Origin: Ruminococcus sp. YE282
GTDB lineage: Bacteria; Bacillota; Clostridia; Oscillospirales; Acutalibacteraceae
DNA: 64,000 bases
Direction of reading: 5' to 3'
Assembly: GCA_900101355.1 (NCBI GenBank)
Contig: FMUV01000007.1
Span: 1 to 64,000 of the forward strand
The notes beneath the pieces were generated by a model that was not told the DNA's origin, made no database searches, and saw nothing but the letters and a program-made list of their open reading frames with translations. Positions within the stretch are counted from its first letter, which is position 1. Each line of letters opens with the position of its first letter. Positions 24,789-33,440 of this stretch are shown here, one piece after another. The position numbers and the translations under genes were made by a program.

Positions 24789-26060
24789 ATGAAAACGGAA
24801 ACAAAATGTCTTCATTCGGGATACGAACCTAAAAACGGTGAACCAAGACAACTCCCGATTTGTCAAAGTACAACTTTTAAATATGATTCAAGCGATGCTA
24901 TGGGCAGGCTCTTTGACCTTGAAGACAGCGGATATTTTTATACAAGACTGCAAAATCCTACAAATGATGCGGTAGCGGCAAAAATTGCCGACCTTGAGGG
25001 CGGAGTTGCTGGAATGCTTACATCAAGTGGACAGGCTTCAAACTTTTTTGCTCTGTTCAATATTTGTGAGACAGGAAGCCACATTGTTGCTTCATCTTCA
25101 ATTTACGGCGGTACATACAATCTTCTCGGAGTAACAATGAAGAAGATGGGGATTGACTGTACATTTGTTGACCAAAACCTGTCGGAAGAGGAACTGGCAA
25201 AGGCTTTTAAGCCAAACACTCGTGCCGTATTTGGCGAAACCATAACTAATCCCACCGTTTCGGTGCTTGATATAGAAAAATTTGCCCGCCTTGCACATTC
25301 ACACGGTGTTCCGCTTATTGTTGACAATACATTTGCCACCCCTATAAATTGCAGACCTATCGAATGGGGTGCCGATATTGTAACTCACTCTACAACCAAA
25401 TATATGGACGGCCACGCAATCGGTGTCGGCGGAGCTATTGTTGACAGCGGCAACTTTGACTGGCTTGCACACTCAGACAAATATCCCGGACTCACAACCC
25501 CCGATGAATCATATCACGGAATAGTGTATGCTGAAAAGTTCGGTAAGCTTGCGTATATTACCAAGGCCACTTCCCAGCTTATGCGTGACCTCGGTTCAAT
25601 TCAGTCGCCGCAAAATGCGTTTTATCTTATGAACGGCCTTGAGTCACTTGACGTAAGAATGGAAAGACATTGTAAAAATGCCATTGCAATTGCAAAATAT
25701 TTAAAATCCTGCGACAAGGTCGAATGGGTTGATTATCCCGATTTGGAGGACGATAAATATAACAGCCTTGCAAAAAAATATCTGCCTAAAGGTTCATGCG
25801 GCGTAATGGCATTCGCCGTAAAAGGAGGAAGGGAAAAGGCTGTTGAGTTTATGGATAGTCTAAAGCTGATTACCATTGTTACCCATGTTGCAGACGCACG
25901 CACATGCCTTTTGCATCCTGCAAGTCACACACATCGCCAGCTTACTGATGAACAGCTGAAAGAGTCAGGTGTTGCTCCCGACTTAATTCGTTTATCGGTA
26001 GGTCTTGAAAGTGTAGATGACCTAATTGATGACCTCAAGCAGGCTCTTGAGAAAATCTGA
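24789..26060 (+). CDS. metY: O-acetylhomoserine sulfhydrylase / Cys-Met metabolism PLP enzyme
   Basis: This 423-residue enzyme belongs to the cystathionine gamma-synthase superfamily. The PLP lysine is K204 in THSTTKYMDGH. Other family markers are SSGQASNFFALF, VDNTFATPI and LIRLSVGLESVDDL. The length and the insertion around residues 230-260 fit O-acetylhomoserine aminocarboxypropyltransferase, which makes homocysteine from O-acetylhomoserine and sulfide. A methionine gamma-lyase activity cannot be excluded from sequence alone. A GAGGAG site precedes the ATG. No S-box or other riboswitch is seen upstream because the gene is preceded closely by the zinc-ribbon gene. Confidence 0.88.
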   Translation: MKTETKCLHSGYEPKNGEPRQLPICQSTTFKYDSSDAMGRLFDLEDSGYFYTRLQNPTNDAVAAKIADLEGGVAGMLTSSGQASNFFALFNICETGSHIVASSSIYGGTYNLLGVTMKKMGIDCTFVDQNLSEEELAKAFKPNTRAVFGETITNPTVSVLDIEKFARLAHSHGVPLIVDNTFATPINCRPIEWGADIVTHSTTKYMDGHAIGVGGAIVDSGNFDWLAHSDKYPGLTTPDESYHGIVYAEKFGKLAYITKATSQLMRDLGSIQSPQNAFYLMNGLESLDVRMERHCKNAIAIAKYLKSCDKVEWVDYPDLEDDKYNSLAKKYLPKGSCGVMAFAVKGGREKAVEFMDSLKLITIVTHVADARTCLLHPASHTHRQLTDEQLKESGVAPDLIRLSVGLESVDDLIDDLKQALEKI

Positions 26061-26074
26061 TTTTGGAGGAAGTT

Positions 26075-26779
26075 ATGTCAGCATATGTTTCTGCAATAAT
26101 TGTTGCGGCAGGCGGCTCTGTAAGAATGGGGATTGCCGACAGCAAGCAGTTTATTCCGCTTTTGTCACACCCGGCAATTGAATACACGCTTACAGCGTTT
26201 CAGAAATGCCATCTTATAAACGAAATTATAGTTGTATGTCGAAATCAGGACGCAGACAGAATTCGTGAAATATCCGACAATAACGGATTTACAAAGGTTA
26301 AAAAAATTGTTGACGGCGGTGATTCACGTGCTGAGAGCGTAAGAAACGGAATCAATTCCGCCGATGAAAAAGCAAAATATTTTGCAATTCATGACGGAGC
26401 AAGACCGCTTATTACTGTTGACGAAATACAGCGTGTGGTTGAAGCCGCATTTGATACGGGTGCGGCAACGCTCGGAACTTCTGTAACAGATACAATTAAG
26501 ATTGTTGACGGATTTAATAAAATTGAGAGCACTCCTTTGCGTTCACAGCTCAGAGCAGTTCAGACTCCGCAGGTTTTTGAAAAAGATTTGTACAAATTCG
26601 CCTTAGATAACGCCGGAGATGATGTTGCAAACTTTACCGACGATTGTTCTTTAATAGAAAAAATGGGCGGCGAAGTTGAAGTCGTTAAAGGCAGCAGAGA
26701 AAACATAAAGCTGACTACTCCGATTGATGTTATTATCGCTGAAAGTATTTTGAATGCAAGAAATTCGGAGGTAAAATAA
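26075..26779 (+). CDS. ispD: 2-C-methyl-D-erythritol 4-phosphate cytidylyltransferase
   Basis: This 234-residue enzyme catalyses the third step of the MEP isoprenoid pathway (CTP + MEP to CDP-ME). The signature [16 protein letters not shown] at the N-terminus binds [12 protein letters not shown] and the late [13 protein letters not shown] are also typical. The ATG is preferred over an upstream in-frame TTG because TTGGAGGAAG lies directly before it. It overlaps ispF by one base (TAATG), so the two are translationally coupled. Confidence 0.95.
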   Translation: MSAYVSAIIVAAGGSVRMGIADSKQFIPLLSHPAIEYTLTAFQKCHLINEIIVVCRNQDADRIREISDNNGFTKVKKIVDGGDSRAESVRNGINSADEKAKYFAIHDGARPLITVDEIQRVVEAAFDTGAATLGTSVTDTIKIVDGFNKIESTPLRSQLRAVQTPQVFEKDLYKFALDNAGDDVANFTDDCSLIEKMGGEVEVVKGSRENIKLTTPIDVIIAESILNARNSEVK

Positions 26780-27246
26780 TGCGTATAGGTCACGGTTATG
26801 ATGTTCATAAATTTGCAGAAAACAGAAAGCTTATAATCGGCGGAGAAGAAATTCCGTTTGAACTTGGATTGCTTGGACATTCCGATGCCGATGTTTTGCT
26901 GCACGCAATTATGGATGCTTTGCTCGGTGCCGCCGCACTGGGAGATATAGGCAAGCTTTTTCCCGATACGGATGACCGATTTGAAGGGGCAGACAGCGTT
27001 GTTTTGCTAAAAGAGGTTTGCCGTGTGCTTTCCGAAAATAACTATAAAATAGTCAATATTGATTCAACCGTTATTGCCCAAAAGCCAAAGCTCAGAAACT
27101 ATATTGACGCAATGCGCAGGAATATTGCCGATGCTTGTAACATAGATATTTCTTGTGTGAGCGTAAAGGCTACCACCGAAGAAAAGCTTGGTTTTACAGG
27201 CAGGCTTGAAGGAATTTCGGCACATTCCGTGTGCTTAATTGATTAA
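26779..27246 (+). CDS. ispF: 2-C-methyl-D-erythritol 2,4-cyclodiphosphate synthase
   Basis: This 155-residue MEP-pathway enzyme converts CDP-ME2P to MEcPP. Zinc ligands are visible in [11 protein letters not shown] (D8, H10) and [20 protein letters not shown] (His of LLH). The C-terminal [13 protein letters not shown] closes the active site. Length is typical. IspE is not adjacent. Confidence 0.96.
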   Translation: MRIGHGYDVHKFAENRKLIIGGEEIPFELGLLGHSDADVLLHAIMDALLGAAALGDIGKLFPDTDDRFEGADSVVLLKEVCRVLSENNYKIVNIDSTVIAQKPKLRNYIDAMRRNIADACNIDISCVSVKATTEEKLGFTGRLEGISAHSVCLID

Positions 27247-27328
27247 TAGGCTGAAATTTGCTTATTGTATTACCCGTTACTCTAAGCAATTTAAATTTTA
27301 CGGGTTGAAAGGTTAGGGAAATGTAATT

Positions 27329-27850
27329 ATGAAAGTATGTCCAAAATGTAATACTCAATGTTCTGATGAAGCTATGTTCTGCACATCTTGCGGAACATCC
27401 TTTAACGAGAATGTAAATCAACAGGATCAAAATCCAAACGTAGGCGGACAGCCTGAACAGCAAGGCGCACCAATTCCGCCTGCACAGCAGTATTCAGACC
27501 CTTGTGACCATACTGCTGAGTTTAGTGATGCAGAAATTCATGACAATAAAATATTTGCCATCTGCGTTTATTTGTTTGATTTTCTCGGTGTTATTATCGC
27601 ATTGCTTGTAAGAATTGCAAACAGGTCTTCATATCTTGACTTCCACATAAAACAGCAATTGAAAATAACAGTTGCTGAAGCTTTGGTGGCAATTATTTCC
27701 GGTGTCCTTTGCTGGACTTGTATTGTTCCGATTGCCGGCGGCATTTGCCTTATAATTCTTCTTGTACTAAAAGTAATATGCTTTGTCAGAACTTGTTCCA
27801 ACAGATCGGCTGAAGTTCCGATTTTAAGCAAGTTCGGATTTATGAAATAA
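27329..27850 (+). CDS. Zinc-ribbon protein with membrane segments
   Basis: This 173-residue protein has an N-terminal zinc ribbon (VCPKCNTQCSDEAMFCTSCG, residues 3-22) and a Gln/Pro-rich linker to about residue 65. Two or three hydrophobic helices follow (FAICVYLFDFLGVIIALLV, then LVAIISGVLCWTCIVPIAGG). The HIKQQLKI segment between the helices resembles DUF4870/TM2-type small membrane proteins. The function is unknown. It has a GGTTAGGG-type upstream region rather than a clean ribosome site. Confidence 0.6.
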   Translation: MKVCPKCNTQCSDEAMFCTSCGTSFNENVNQQDQNPNVGGQPEQQGAPIPPAQQYSDPCDHTAEFSDAEIHDNKIFAICVYLFDFLGVIIALLVRIANRSSYLDFHIKQQLKITVAEALVAIISGVLCWTCIVPIAGGICLIILLVLKVICFVRTCSNRSAEVPILSKFGFMK

Positions 27851-27885
27851 TCATTACACATTAAATTTATAAAATCATACTTTAT

Positions 27886-27918
27886 ACACCTTGTTCATAT
27901 TATTGAACGAGGTGTTTT
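27886..27918 (+). terminator. Hairpin ending seven bases before dacF start
   Basis: ACACCTTGTTCA and TGAACGAGGTGT form a 12-bp stem with one G-U pair and a 6-base loop, followed by TTTT. It looks like a terminator for the upstream zinc-ribbon gene. However, its right arm contains GAGGTG, the only ribosome binding site available to the carboxypeptidase gene. Confidence 0.75.
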
Positions 27919-27921
27919 ATT

Positions 27922-29061
27922 ATGTTAAGAAAGGCAATAATATCGGCAGTTTTGTGCATATCGTTACTTCTGCCGTCTGCTATTCCGGTTGCGGCTTTAG
28001 GTGATGACAGCGTATCGGCTCCGTCTGCGGTGCTTATGGAATCTTCTACGGGCAAAATTGTATACGAAAAAAATTCTCACGAACAGCGTCCCTGTGCTTC
28101 CGTAACAAAGGTTATGACCCTTTTGTTGGTATTTGAAGCAATTGACAGAGGAAAACTAAGTTTGGAGGATACCATAACTGCGAGCGAACACGCTGCTTCT
28201 ATGGGAGGAAGCGACATCTGGCTTGAAAACGGTGAGACAATGTCTGCTGATGATATGATAAAGGCAACCGTAGTGGCTTCGGCGAATGATGCCGCAGTTG
28301 CGCTTGCAGAGCACTTGAGCGGAAGCGAGGACGCATTTGTAGAACAGATGAATAACCGTGCAAAGGAACTCGGTATGAATGACACGGTGTTTAAAAACTG
28401 CAATGGGCTTGACGAAGAGGGGCACGTTACCTCTGCAAATGACGTTGCAATAATGTCCCGTGAACTTACTAAACACGAAAAAATCTTTGACTATACGGCA
28501 ATATGGCTTGACAATTTACGTGACGGAAAAACCCAAATTGTTAACACCAATAAGCTTTTAAAAACGTATAACGGCATAACCGGGCTTAAAACAGGCACAA
28601 CCGATGATGCAGGTTGTTGTATGTCCGCCACGGCAACAAGGGGAGATGTATCGCTGATTTCTGTTGTTTTAGGCTGCGAAAGCGGAAAACAAAGATTTGC
28701 GGACGCGGCTGCCTTACTGGATTACGGTTTTGCAAATATTGCTGTAAAAGAATTAAAAATTCCTGAAGAAATGCCGCAGTCGCTTGATGTCGTTGGAGGT
28801 ATGGAGAAAACCGTTGATTTGCAATGTGACGTCGATTCAAATGTTGTGGTTGATAAGAGTGCCGATGCCGACATAAAAACCGAGCTGGATTTACCTGAAA
28901 ACCTTGAGGCTCCGGTTGAAGAAAATCAGGTTGTCGGTTCGCTTAAATTTACGGTCAACGGAGAAACCAAGATTTTTGACATAACTGCACGTCAACAGGT
29001 TGAGGAAACATCTTTCGGTTCAATATTTAACGTTGTTTATAATTCTTTGTTAGCGTTATAA
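27922..29061 (+). CDS. D-alanyl-D-alanine carboxypeptidase (PBP5/DacF type)
   Basis: This 379-residue secreted penicillin-binding protein trims the terminal D-Ala from peptidoglycan stem peptides. The signal peptide spans residues 1-26 (cleavage after about VAALG). Active-site motifs are SVTK (S60, K63), SAN (S120-N122) and KTG (223-225). A beta-rich C-terminal domain and a final hydrophobic/amphipathic segment (FGSIFNVVYNSLLAL) probably anchor it to the membrane. It may be one of the sporulation paralogs (DacF), but a vegetative role is equally possible. A second paralog with the same motifs lies near the window end. Confidence 0.92.
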   Translation: MLRKAIISAVLCISLLLPSAIPVAALGDDSVSAPSAVLMESSTGKIVYEKNSHEQRPCASVTKVMTLLLVFEAIDRGKLSLEDTITASEHAASMGGSDIWLENGETMSADDMIKATVVASANDAAVALAEHLSGSEDAFVEQMNNRAKELGMNDTVFKNCNGLDEEGHVTSANDVAIMSRELTKHEKIFDYTAIWLDNLRDGKTQIVNTNKLLKTYNGITGLKTGTTDDAGCCMSATATRGDVSLISVVLGCESGKQRFADAAALLDYGFANIAVKELKIPEEMPQSLDVVGGMEKTVDLQCDVDSNVVVDKSADADIKTELDLPENLEAPVEENQVVGSLKFTVNGETKIFDITARQQVEETSFGSIFNVVYNSLLAL

Positions 29062-29165
29062 TCGAACCGTAAATGCTCACGACATCTGAAACAGTGGATT
29101 ACATTCGGTATTTTAAGTTGAGATTTAATATTCAACTCGACCTATGATAAGGCTGACGTTCCCTT

Positions 29166-29220
29166 TGCACTTATTGCAATCTGTCGCAAGTTTGCCCCTT
29201 AAACGTCGCTTCAATTTAAA
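29166..29220 (+). repeat. Intergenic repeat copy D
   Basis: In the 265-base gap before pgi, TGCACTTATTGCAATCTGTC is followed by a GCAAG/TTTGC segment and CGCTTCAATTTAAA. The first 21 bases match a stretch in the ftsK-ygiQ gap at 19 of 21 positions and the second half matches in pattern. Confidence 0.45.
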
Positions 29221-29237
29221 AAAATGACGAAATTATC

Positions 29238-29266
29238 TTGCAAAAAGCCTCGTGTTATAGTATAAT
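29238..29266 (+). promoter_or_regulatory. Sigma-A promoter of pgi
   Basis: TTGCAA, a 17-base spacer and a perfect TATAAT lie about 60 bases before the pgi start codon. Confidence 0.75.
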
Positions 29267-29326
29267 AAAACAACAAACATATAGATTTTGTTAATAATTC
29301 TGAATTAGAATTTTGGAGGAATTTAA

Positions 29327-30664
29327 ATGGCAACAACTCTTACAGACAAATATTTGAGAGGCTTTATCGGCGAACACGAGTATGAAGGTGTTGCGGCAGA
29401 AGTTAAAGCTGCACACAAAACTCTTCACGAGGGCTCAGGCTTGGGCAACGATTTTCTCGGATGGCTCAATCTTCCTACCGATTATGACAAAGATGAGTTC
29501 GCAAGAATTAAAGCTGCAGCAGAAAAAATCAAGAAAAACTCCGATGTATTCATTGTTATCGGTATCGGCGGTTCATATCTCGGAGCAAGAGCTGCAATCG
29601 AATTTTTGAATTCTCAGAATTACAATCTTACCTGCAAAGATACTCCGCAGATTTTCTTTACCGGAAATTCTATCAGCTCATCTGCACTTGCAGAGATTAT
29701 GGAGCTTTGCGAGGGCAAGGATGTTTCAGTTAATATGATTTCAAAGTCAGGCACAACAACTGAGCCTGCTATCGCATTCCGTGTTTTCCGTGAAATGCTT
29801 GAAAAGAAATACGGCAAAGACGGCGCAAGAGAGCGTATTTTCTGCACAACTGACAAGGCAAAGGGTACTTTAAAGGCTCTTGCCGACGAAGAGGGCTACG
29901 AAACATTTGTAGTACCTGATGATGTAGGCGGACGTTTCTCTGTGCTTACAGCAGTAGGCCTGCTTCCGATTGCTGTTTCAGGCGCCGACATTGACGCTCT
30001 TATGCAGGGTGCTGCAAAGGCTCAAAAGGAATTTGATAATGATAATTTGGCAACAAACGATTGCTACAAATATGCCGCAATTCGTAATATCCTTTACCGT
30101 AAGGGCAAAGTAGTTGAAATTATGGTTGCCTATGAGCCTGCATACACAATGATGGCAGAGTGGTTTAAGCAGCTGTTTGGCGAGAGCGAGGGCAAAGACA
30201 ACAAGGGTATTTATCCGTCAAGCGTTGTATTCTCAACTGACCTTCACTCACTCGGACAGTATATTCAGGACGGCAGACGTACAATGTTTGAGACTGTTGT
30301 TTTGTTTGATAAATGTAAAAAAGAAGTTACTCTTGGCACAGAGCCTGCAAATGTTGACGGCTTGAACTTCCTTTCGGGAAAAACTATGGATTATGTAAAC
30401 CGTAAGGCTTTTGAAGGCACAGTTCTTGCTCATAATGACGGCGGAGTTCCTAATGTAGTTTTGAATGTTCCTGAAATGAACGAAACAGAACTTGGCTATC
30501 TTATCTATTTCTTTGAAAAGGCTTGTGCAATTTCAGGATATATGCTTGGTGTTAATCCGTTTAACCAGCCGGGTGTTGAAAGCTACAAGAAGAATATGTT
30601 TGCTTTGCTCGGAAAGCCCGGTTACGAAGACCAGAAAGCTGCTCTTGAAGCAAGATTAAAGTAA
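29327..30664 (+). CDS. pgi: Glucose-6-phosphate isomerase
   Basis: This 445-residue glycolytic enzyme interconverts glucose 6-phosphate and fructose 6-phosphate. Family features are [16 protein letters not shown] near residue 75, [13 protein letters not shown] near 140, [13 protein letters not shown] and the active-site [15 protein letters not shown] close to the C-terminus. The length is that of the shorter bacterial form found in Firmicutes. A TTGGAGGAA site precedes the ATG and a clean sigma-A promoter lies upstream. Confidence 0.97.
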   Translation: MATTLTDKYLRGFIGEHEYEGVAAEVKAAHKTLHEGSGLGNDFLGWLNLPTDYDKDEFARIKAAAEKIKKNSDVFIVIGIGGSYLGARAAIEFLNSQNYNLTCKDTPQIFFTGNSISSSALAEIMELCEGKDVSVNMISKSGTTTEPAIAFRVFREMLEKKYGKDGARERIFCTTDKAKGTLKALADEEGYETFVVPDDVGGRFSVLTAVGLLPIAVSGADIDALMQGAAKAQKEFDNDNLATNDCYKYAAIRNILYRKGKVVEIMVAYEPAYTMMAEWFKQLFGESEGKDNKGIYPSSVVFSTDLHSLGQYIQDGRRTMFETVVLFDKCKKEVTLGTEPANVDGLNFLSGKTMDYVNRKAFEGTVLAHNDGGVPNVVLNVPEMNETELGYLIYFFEKACAISGYMLGVNPFNQPGVESYKKNMFALLGKPGYEDQKAALEARLK

Positions 30665-30701
30665 TTTCTAATTATAAAGTATAAAAATGGAGGACTGTAA
30701 T

Positions 30702-31118
30702 ATGGTTACTTTACTTATCGGTAAAAAAGGTACAGGAAAAACAAAAAAGCTTATTGCTCTTGCAAATGAGGCTGTTGCAGCATCAGAGGGCAATGTTGTT
30801 GTAATTGAAAAAGGCTCAAAGCTTACATATGATGTTACACATAAGGCAAGACTTATTGATACAGAGCAGTATTCTGTATCAGGCTATGATATGCTTTTCG
30901 GTTTTGTAAGCGGTATTTGCGCAGGTAACTATGACGTTACCGACATCCTCGTTGACTCAACTTTCAAGATTTGCCCAGAGGGTATAGAGGGACTTGAGAC
31001 ATTTACAAAGAAACTTCAGGATCTTTCAGAGGCTTCTTCAACAAATATCGTTCTTTTGATTTCTGCTGACGAAAGCGAAATTCCGGAATCAATCAACGCT
31101 GTTTGCCAGAAAGTATAA
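30702..31118 (+). CDS. Small P-loop protein of unknown function
   Basis: This 138-residue protein starts with a Walker A motif (LLIGKKGTGKTKKLI, residues 4-18) and has a Walker-B-like hydrophobic strand ending in D (DVTDILVDSTF). It is otherwise too short for a full AAA or kinase fold. Clostridial homologs are annotated only as ATP-binding or twitching-motility-like proteins. The ATG is chosen because an in-frame ATG five codons earlier overlaps the GGAGG ribosome site. It follows pgi closely and ends at a terminator, so it probably shares the pgi transcript. Confidence 0.65.
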   Translation: MVTLLIGKKGTGKTKKLIALANEAVAASEGNVVVIEKGSKLTYDVTHKARLIDTEQYSVSGYDMLFGFVSGICAGNYDVTDILVDSTFKICPEGIEGLETFTKKLQDLSEASSTNIVLLISADESEIPESINAVCQKV

Positions 31119-31136
31119 TTTCTTATTGAGAATTAA

Positions 31137-31168
31137 AACGGTGCAGTCTTTTGATTGTGCCGTTTTTT
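31137..31168 (+). terminator. Terminator after pgi and small P-loop gene
   Basis: AACGGTGCAGTC pairs with GATTGTGCCGTT (12 bp including G-U pairs, 4-base loop), followed by TTTT. Confidence 0.8.
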
Positions 31169-31269
31169 AATGTTTAAAAATTGGTTTTATGGGTAATATC
31201 TGATAAATACTCTAAATTGTTTGCAGAATTAAAATATATCCGTAAAATGCTTTTATTTGTGGTGTCAAT

Positions 31270-32409
31270 ATGAATAATGAACAACTTGAGATAACTTTAG
31301 ATGCTCTTGATACTCTTGACAGTCAAAGTTCAATGATAATAGATATCCGTGACGAATTTTCTTTTGAGTACGGCAGTATTCCGAATGCTGTCAATAATCC
31401 ATTAGACAAGCTAAAACAGGATTTTTCTGTTTTGCCAAAGGATAAATTGCTTGTAATCTGCTGCAAAAGCGGACAGATAAGTGATACCTTAGCCGAAAAA
31501 CTTCGTGAGAACGGATATAATGCCGTTAACCTAAAAGAAGGATATTACGGTTGGTTAAAACGCAAAATGACTGATGAAATTTGCGCTGATGAAGTCGAAA
31601 AGAGCATACGAAAAAAGTTCAGCAAAACAATATGGAGCCGTTTTACTGCCGCCGTTGTTGAATATGAACTTGTAAAGCCGAACGATAAGATAGCTGTTTG
31701 CATTTCGGGCGGAAAGGATTCCATGCTAATGGCTAAACTGTTTCAGGAGTTAAAACGGCACAACAAGTTTCCGTTTGAGCTTGTGCATCTTGTAATGGAC
31801 CCGGGATATAGCCCAGTCAACCGCAGTGTAATTGAAAGTAATGCACGCAAACTGAATATTCCGATTACTGTGTTTGAAACCAATATATTCGAGTCGGTTT
31901 ACAATGTTCAAAAATATCCCTGCTATTTATGTGCAAGAATGAGAAGAGGGTATCTTTACAAACAAGCTAAATTACTGGGCTGTAACAAGATTGCCCTCGG
32001 TCATCACTATGATGATGTAATTGAAACTATTCTTATGGGAATGCTCTACGGCGGTCAGGTGCAAACTATGATGCCCAAACTTCACAGTACCAATTATGAG
32101 GGAATGGAGCTGATTAGACCGCTGTATCTTGTTCGTGAAAATGAGATAAAGCGTTGGCGTGATTATAACAACCTGAACTTCATTCAATGCGCCTGCCGAT
32201 TTACCGATAACTGTACAACCTGCAATAACGGCAACACCGGCTCGAAGCGACAGGAAATCAAACAACTAATAGCCAATTTAAAAAATATAAACCCACAAAT
32301 TGAAAGCAACATATTTCACAGCGTTGAAAATGTGAATCTTGAGACAATAATTTCATATAAACGCGGCGAGGAAAAGCACAGTTTTCTTGATGATTACGAC
32401 ACCGATTGA
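31270..32409 (+). CDS. Rhodanese domain fused to TtcA-like tRNA thiolase
   Basis: This 379-residue two-domain protein has a rhodanese-like domain at residues 1-98 with a cysteine loop VICCKSGQIS (C64/C65). It is followed by an ATP-pyrophosphatase domain with the PP-loop SGGKDS at 146-151 and a TtcA-type CYLCARMRRG (C218, C221) for an iron-sulfur cluster, and later cysteines (CACRFTDNCTTC). TtcA adds sulfur to C32 of tRNA. A fused rhodanese could hand persulfide sulfur to the thiolase. Stand-alone TtcA proteins are about 300 residues. The substrate tRNA position is inferred from the family. Confidence 0.82.
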   Translation: MNNEQLEITLDALDTLDSQSSMIIDIRDEFSFEYGSIPNAVNNPLDKLKQDFSVLPKDKLLVICCKSGQISDTLAEKLRENGYNAVNLKEGYYGWLKRKMTDEICADEVEKSIRKKFSKTIWSRFTAAVVEYELVKPNDKIAVCISGGKDSMLMAKLFQELKRHNKFPFELVHLVMDPGYSPVNRSVIESNARKLNIPITVFETNIFESVYNVQKYPCYLCARMRRGYLYKQAKLLGCNKIALGHHYDDVIETILMGMLYGGQVQTMMPKLHSTNYEGMELIRPLYLVRENEIKRWRDYNNLNFIQCACRFTDNCTTCNNGNTGSKRQEIKQLIANLKNINPQIESNIFHSVENVNLETIISYKRGEEKHSFLDDYDTD

Positions 32410-32501
32410 TGTCTAAACACAAAATTAATTCCTGCAAAGAATTATGCGTCAGATTAACAGGTTTTAACAAAAAATAATGCCGATTTTACCGCAATTTTTA
32501 G

Positions 32502-32530
32502 TTGACAAAGCCTTAAACCTTTTGTATAAT
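32502..32530 (+). promoter_or_regulatory. Consensus sigma-A promoter of yceD-rpmF
   Basis: TTGACA, a 17-base spacer and TATAAT: a perfect consensus, 50 bases upstream of the chosen yceD start. High strength fits a ribosomal protein operon. Confidence 0.9.
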
Positions 32531-32581
32531 AATAAACAGCGTTTTAATATGCGTTTATGCGGTCAACTTCGAGGTGCAGTT

Positions 32582-33076
32582 ATGCTGTTTGAGCTTAAGT
32601 CCGTCTTTCAGAATGACGGCGAAACAAAAGAACTAAGCTATAAACTTGATATTGCAGACATTGATATTGACGGCGTTTTTCCATTCAAAACACCGGTTAA
32701 TGTTACTGCAAAGGCTCATAACAGAGCAAGCCTTGTTACACTTTATCTTGAGTGCGGTTTTGATTATGTCAGAAACTGCGACAGGTGCGGCGAAGAGTTT
32801 ACAAAGCATATGAAGATGGAGTTTTCTCATAAGCTTGCACAGACTCTTGTTGACGATGGCAATGACGATTATATTGAAACACCGGATTTCAAACTTGAGC
32901 TTGACGAAATTGTCGTAACCGATATTCTTTTGTCTTTACCTCAAAAGAACTTGTGCAAGGACGATTGCAAGGGCTTGTGCCAAATTTGTGGTCAGAACCT
33001 TAACAAAGGCGAGTGTTCCTGTGATAAGCGACAAATTGACCCAAGACTTGAGATTCTTAAACAGTTTATTGACTAA
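32582..33076 (+). CDS. yceD: YceD/DUF177 family protein
   Basis: This 164-residue DUF177 protein is commonly encoded upstream of rpmF and is linked to 23S rRNA or ribosome assembly. Features include paired cysteines CDRCGEEF and the C-terminal CKDDCKGLCQICGQNL, likely zinc-binding. The ATG with CGAGGTG upstream is chosen over an earlier in-frame ATG because a consensus promoter lies in between. The gene ends 26 bases before rpmF. Confidence 0.9.
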   Translation: MLFELKSVFQNDGETKELSYKLDIADIDIDGVFPFKTPVNVTAKAHNRASLVTLYLECGFDYVRNCDRCGEEFTKHMKMEFSHKLAQTLVDDGNDDYIETPDFKLELDEIVVTDILLSLPQKNLCKDDCKGLCQICGQNLNKGECSCDKRQIDPRLEILKQFID

Positions 33077-33102
33077 CATATATTTATAAGGAGGTCTTTG
33101 TA

Positions 33103-33291
33103 ATGGCAGTACCTAAGAGTAAAACATCACACGCAAGAAAGAGTTCAAGACGTTCAACAGTATGGAAGCTTGACGCTCCGGCACTTACAACTTGTCCAAA
33201 CTGCGGTGAGCTTACAGCAGCTCACAAGGCTTGCAGCAACTGTGGTATGTATAACGGCAGACAGGTTATCGTTAAGAAAGATGCACAGTAA
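33103..33291 (+). CDS. rpmF: 50S ribosomal protein L32
   Basis: This is the 62-residue bL32. It has the basic N-terminus AVPKSKTSHARKSSRRS and a four-cysteine zinc ribbon (CPNCGEL then CSNCGMYNGR). An ideal AAGGAGGT site precedes the ATG. It is cotranscribed with yceD from the consensus promoter. Confidence 0.97.
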   Translation: MAVPKSKTSHARKSSRRSTVWKLDAPALTTCPNCGELTAAHKACSNCGMYNGRQVIVKKDAQ

Positions 33292-33316
33292 TCATTTTTG
33301 CATTTAAGAACACTAT

Positions 33317-33345
33317 GGGCGGCAGGCATCTGTACGCCCTTTTGT
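33317..33345 (+). terminator. Probable terminator after rpmF
   Basis: GGGCG and CGCCC pair across a 13-base loop, followed by TTTTGTTTTGT. The stem is short, so the call is moderate. Confidence 0.5.
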
Positions 33346-33440
33346 TTTGTCTGAGAATAATTTGGCATACTATTATTTAGCGGTTGCAAAGGCAAACGCA
33401 TTAATAATATGCTTATAATATAGAAAGGTAATGTGGTTAT

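Noticed and set aside
32477..32581. Longer yceD starting at the first in-frame ATG
   Set aside because: A perfect sigma-A promoter lies inside the extension, and the later ATG has a good ribosome site and matches the family length.
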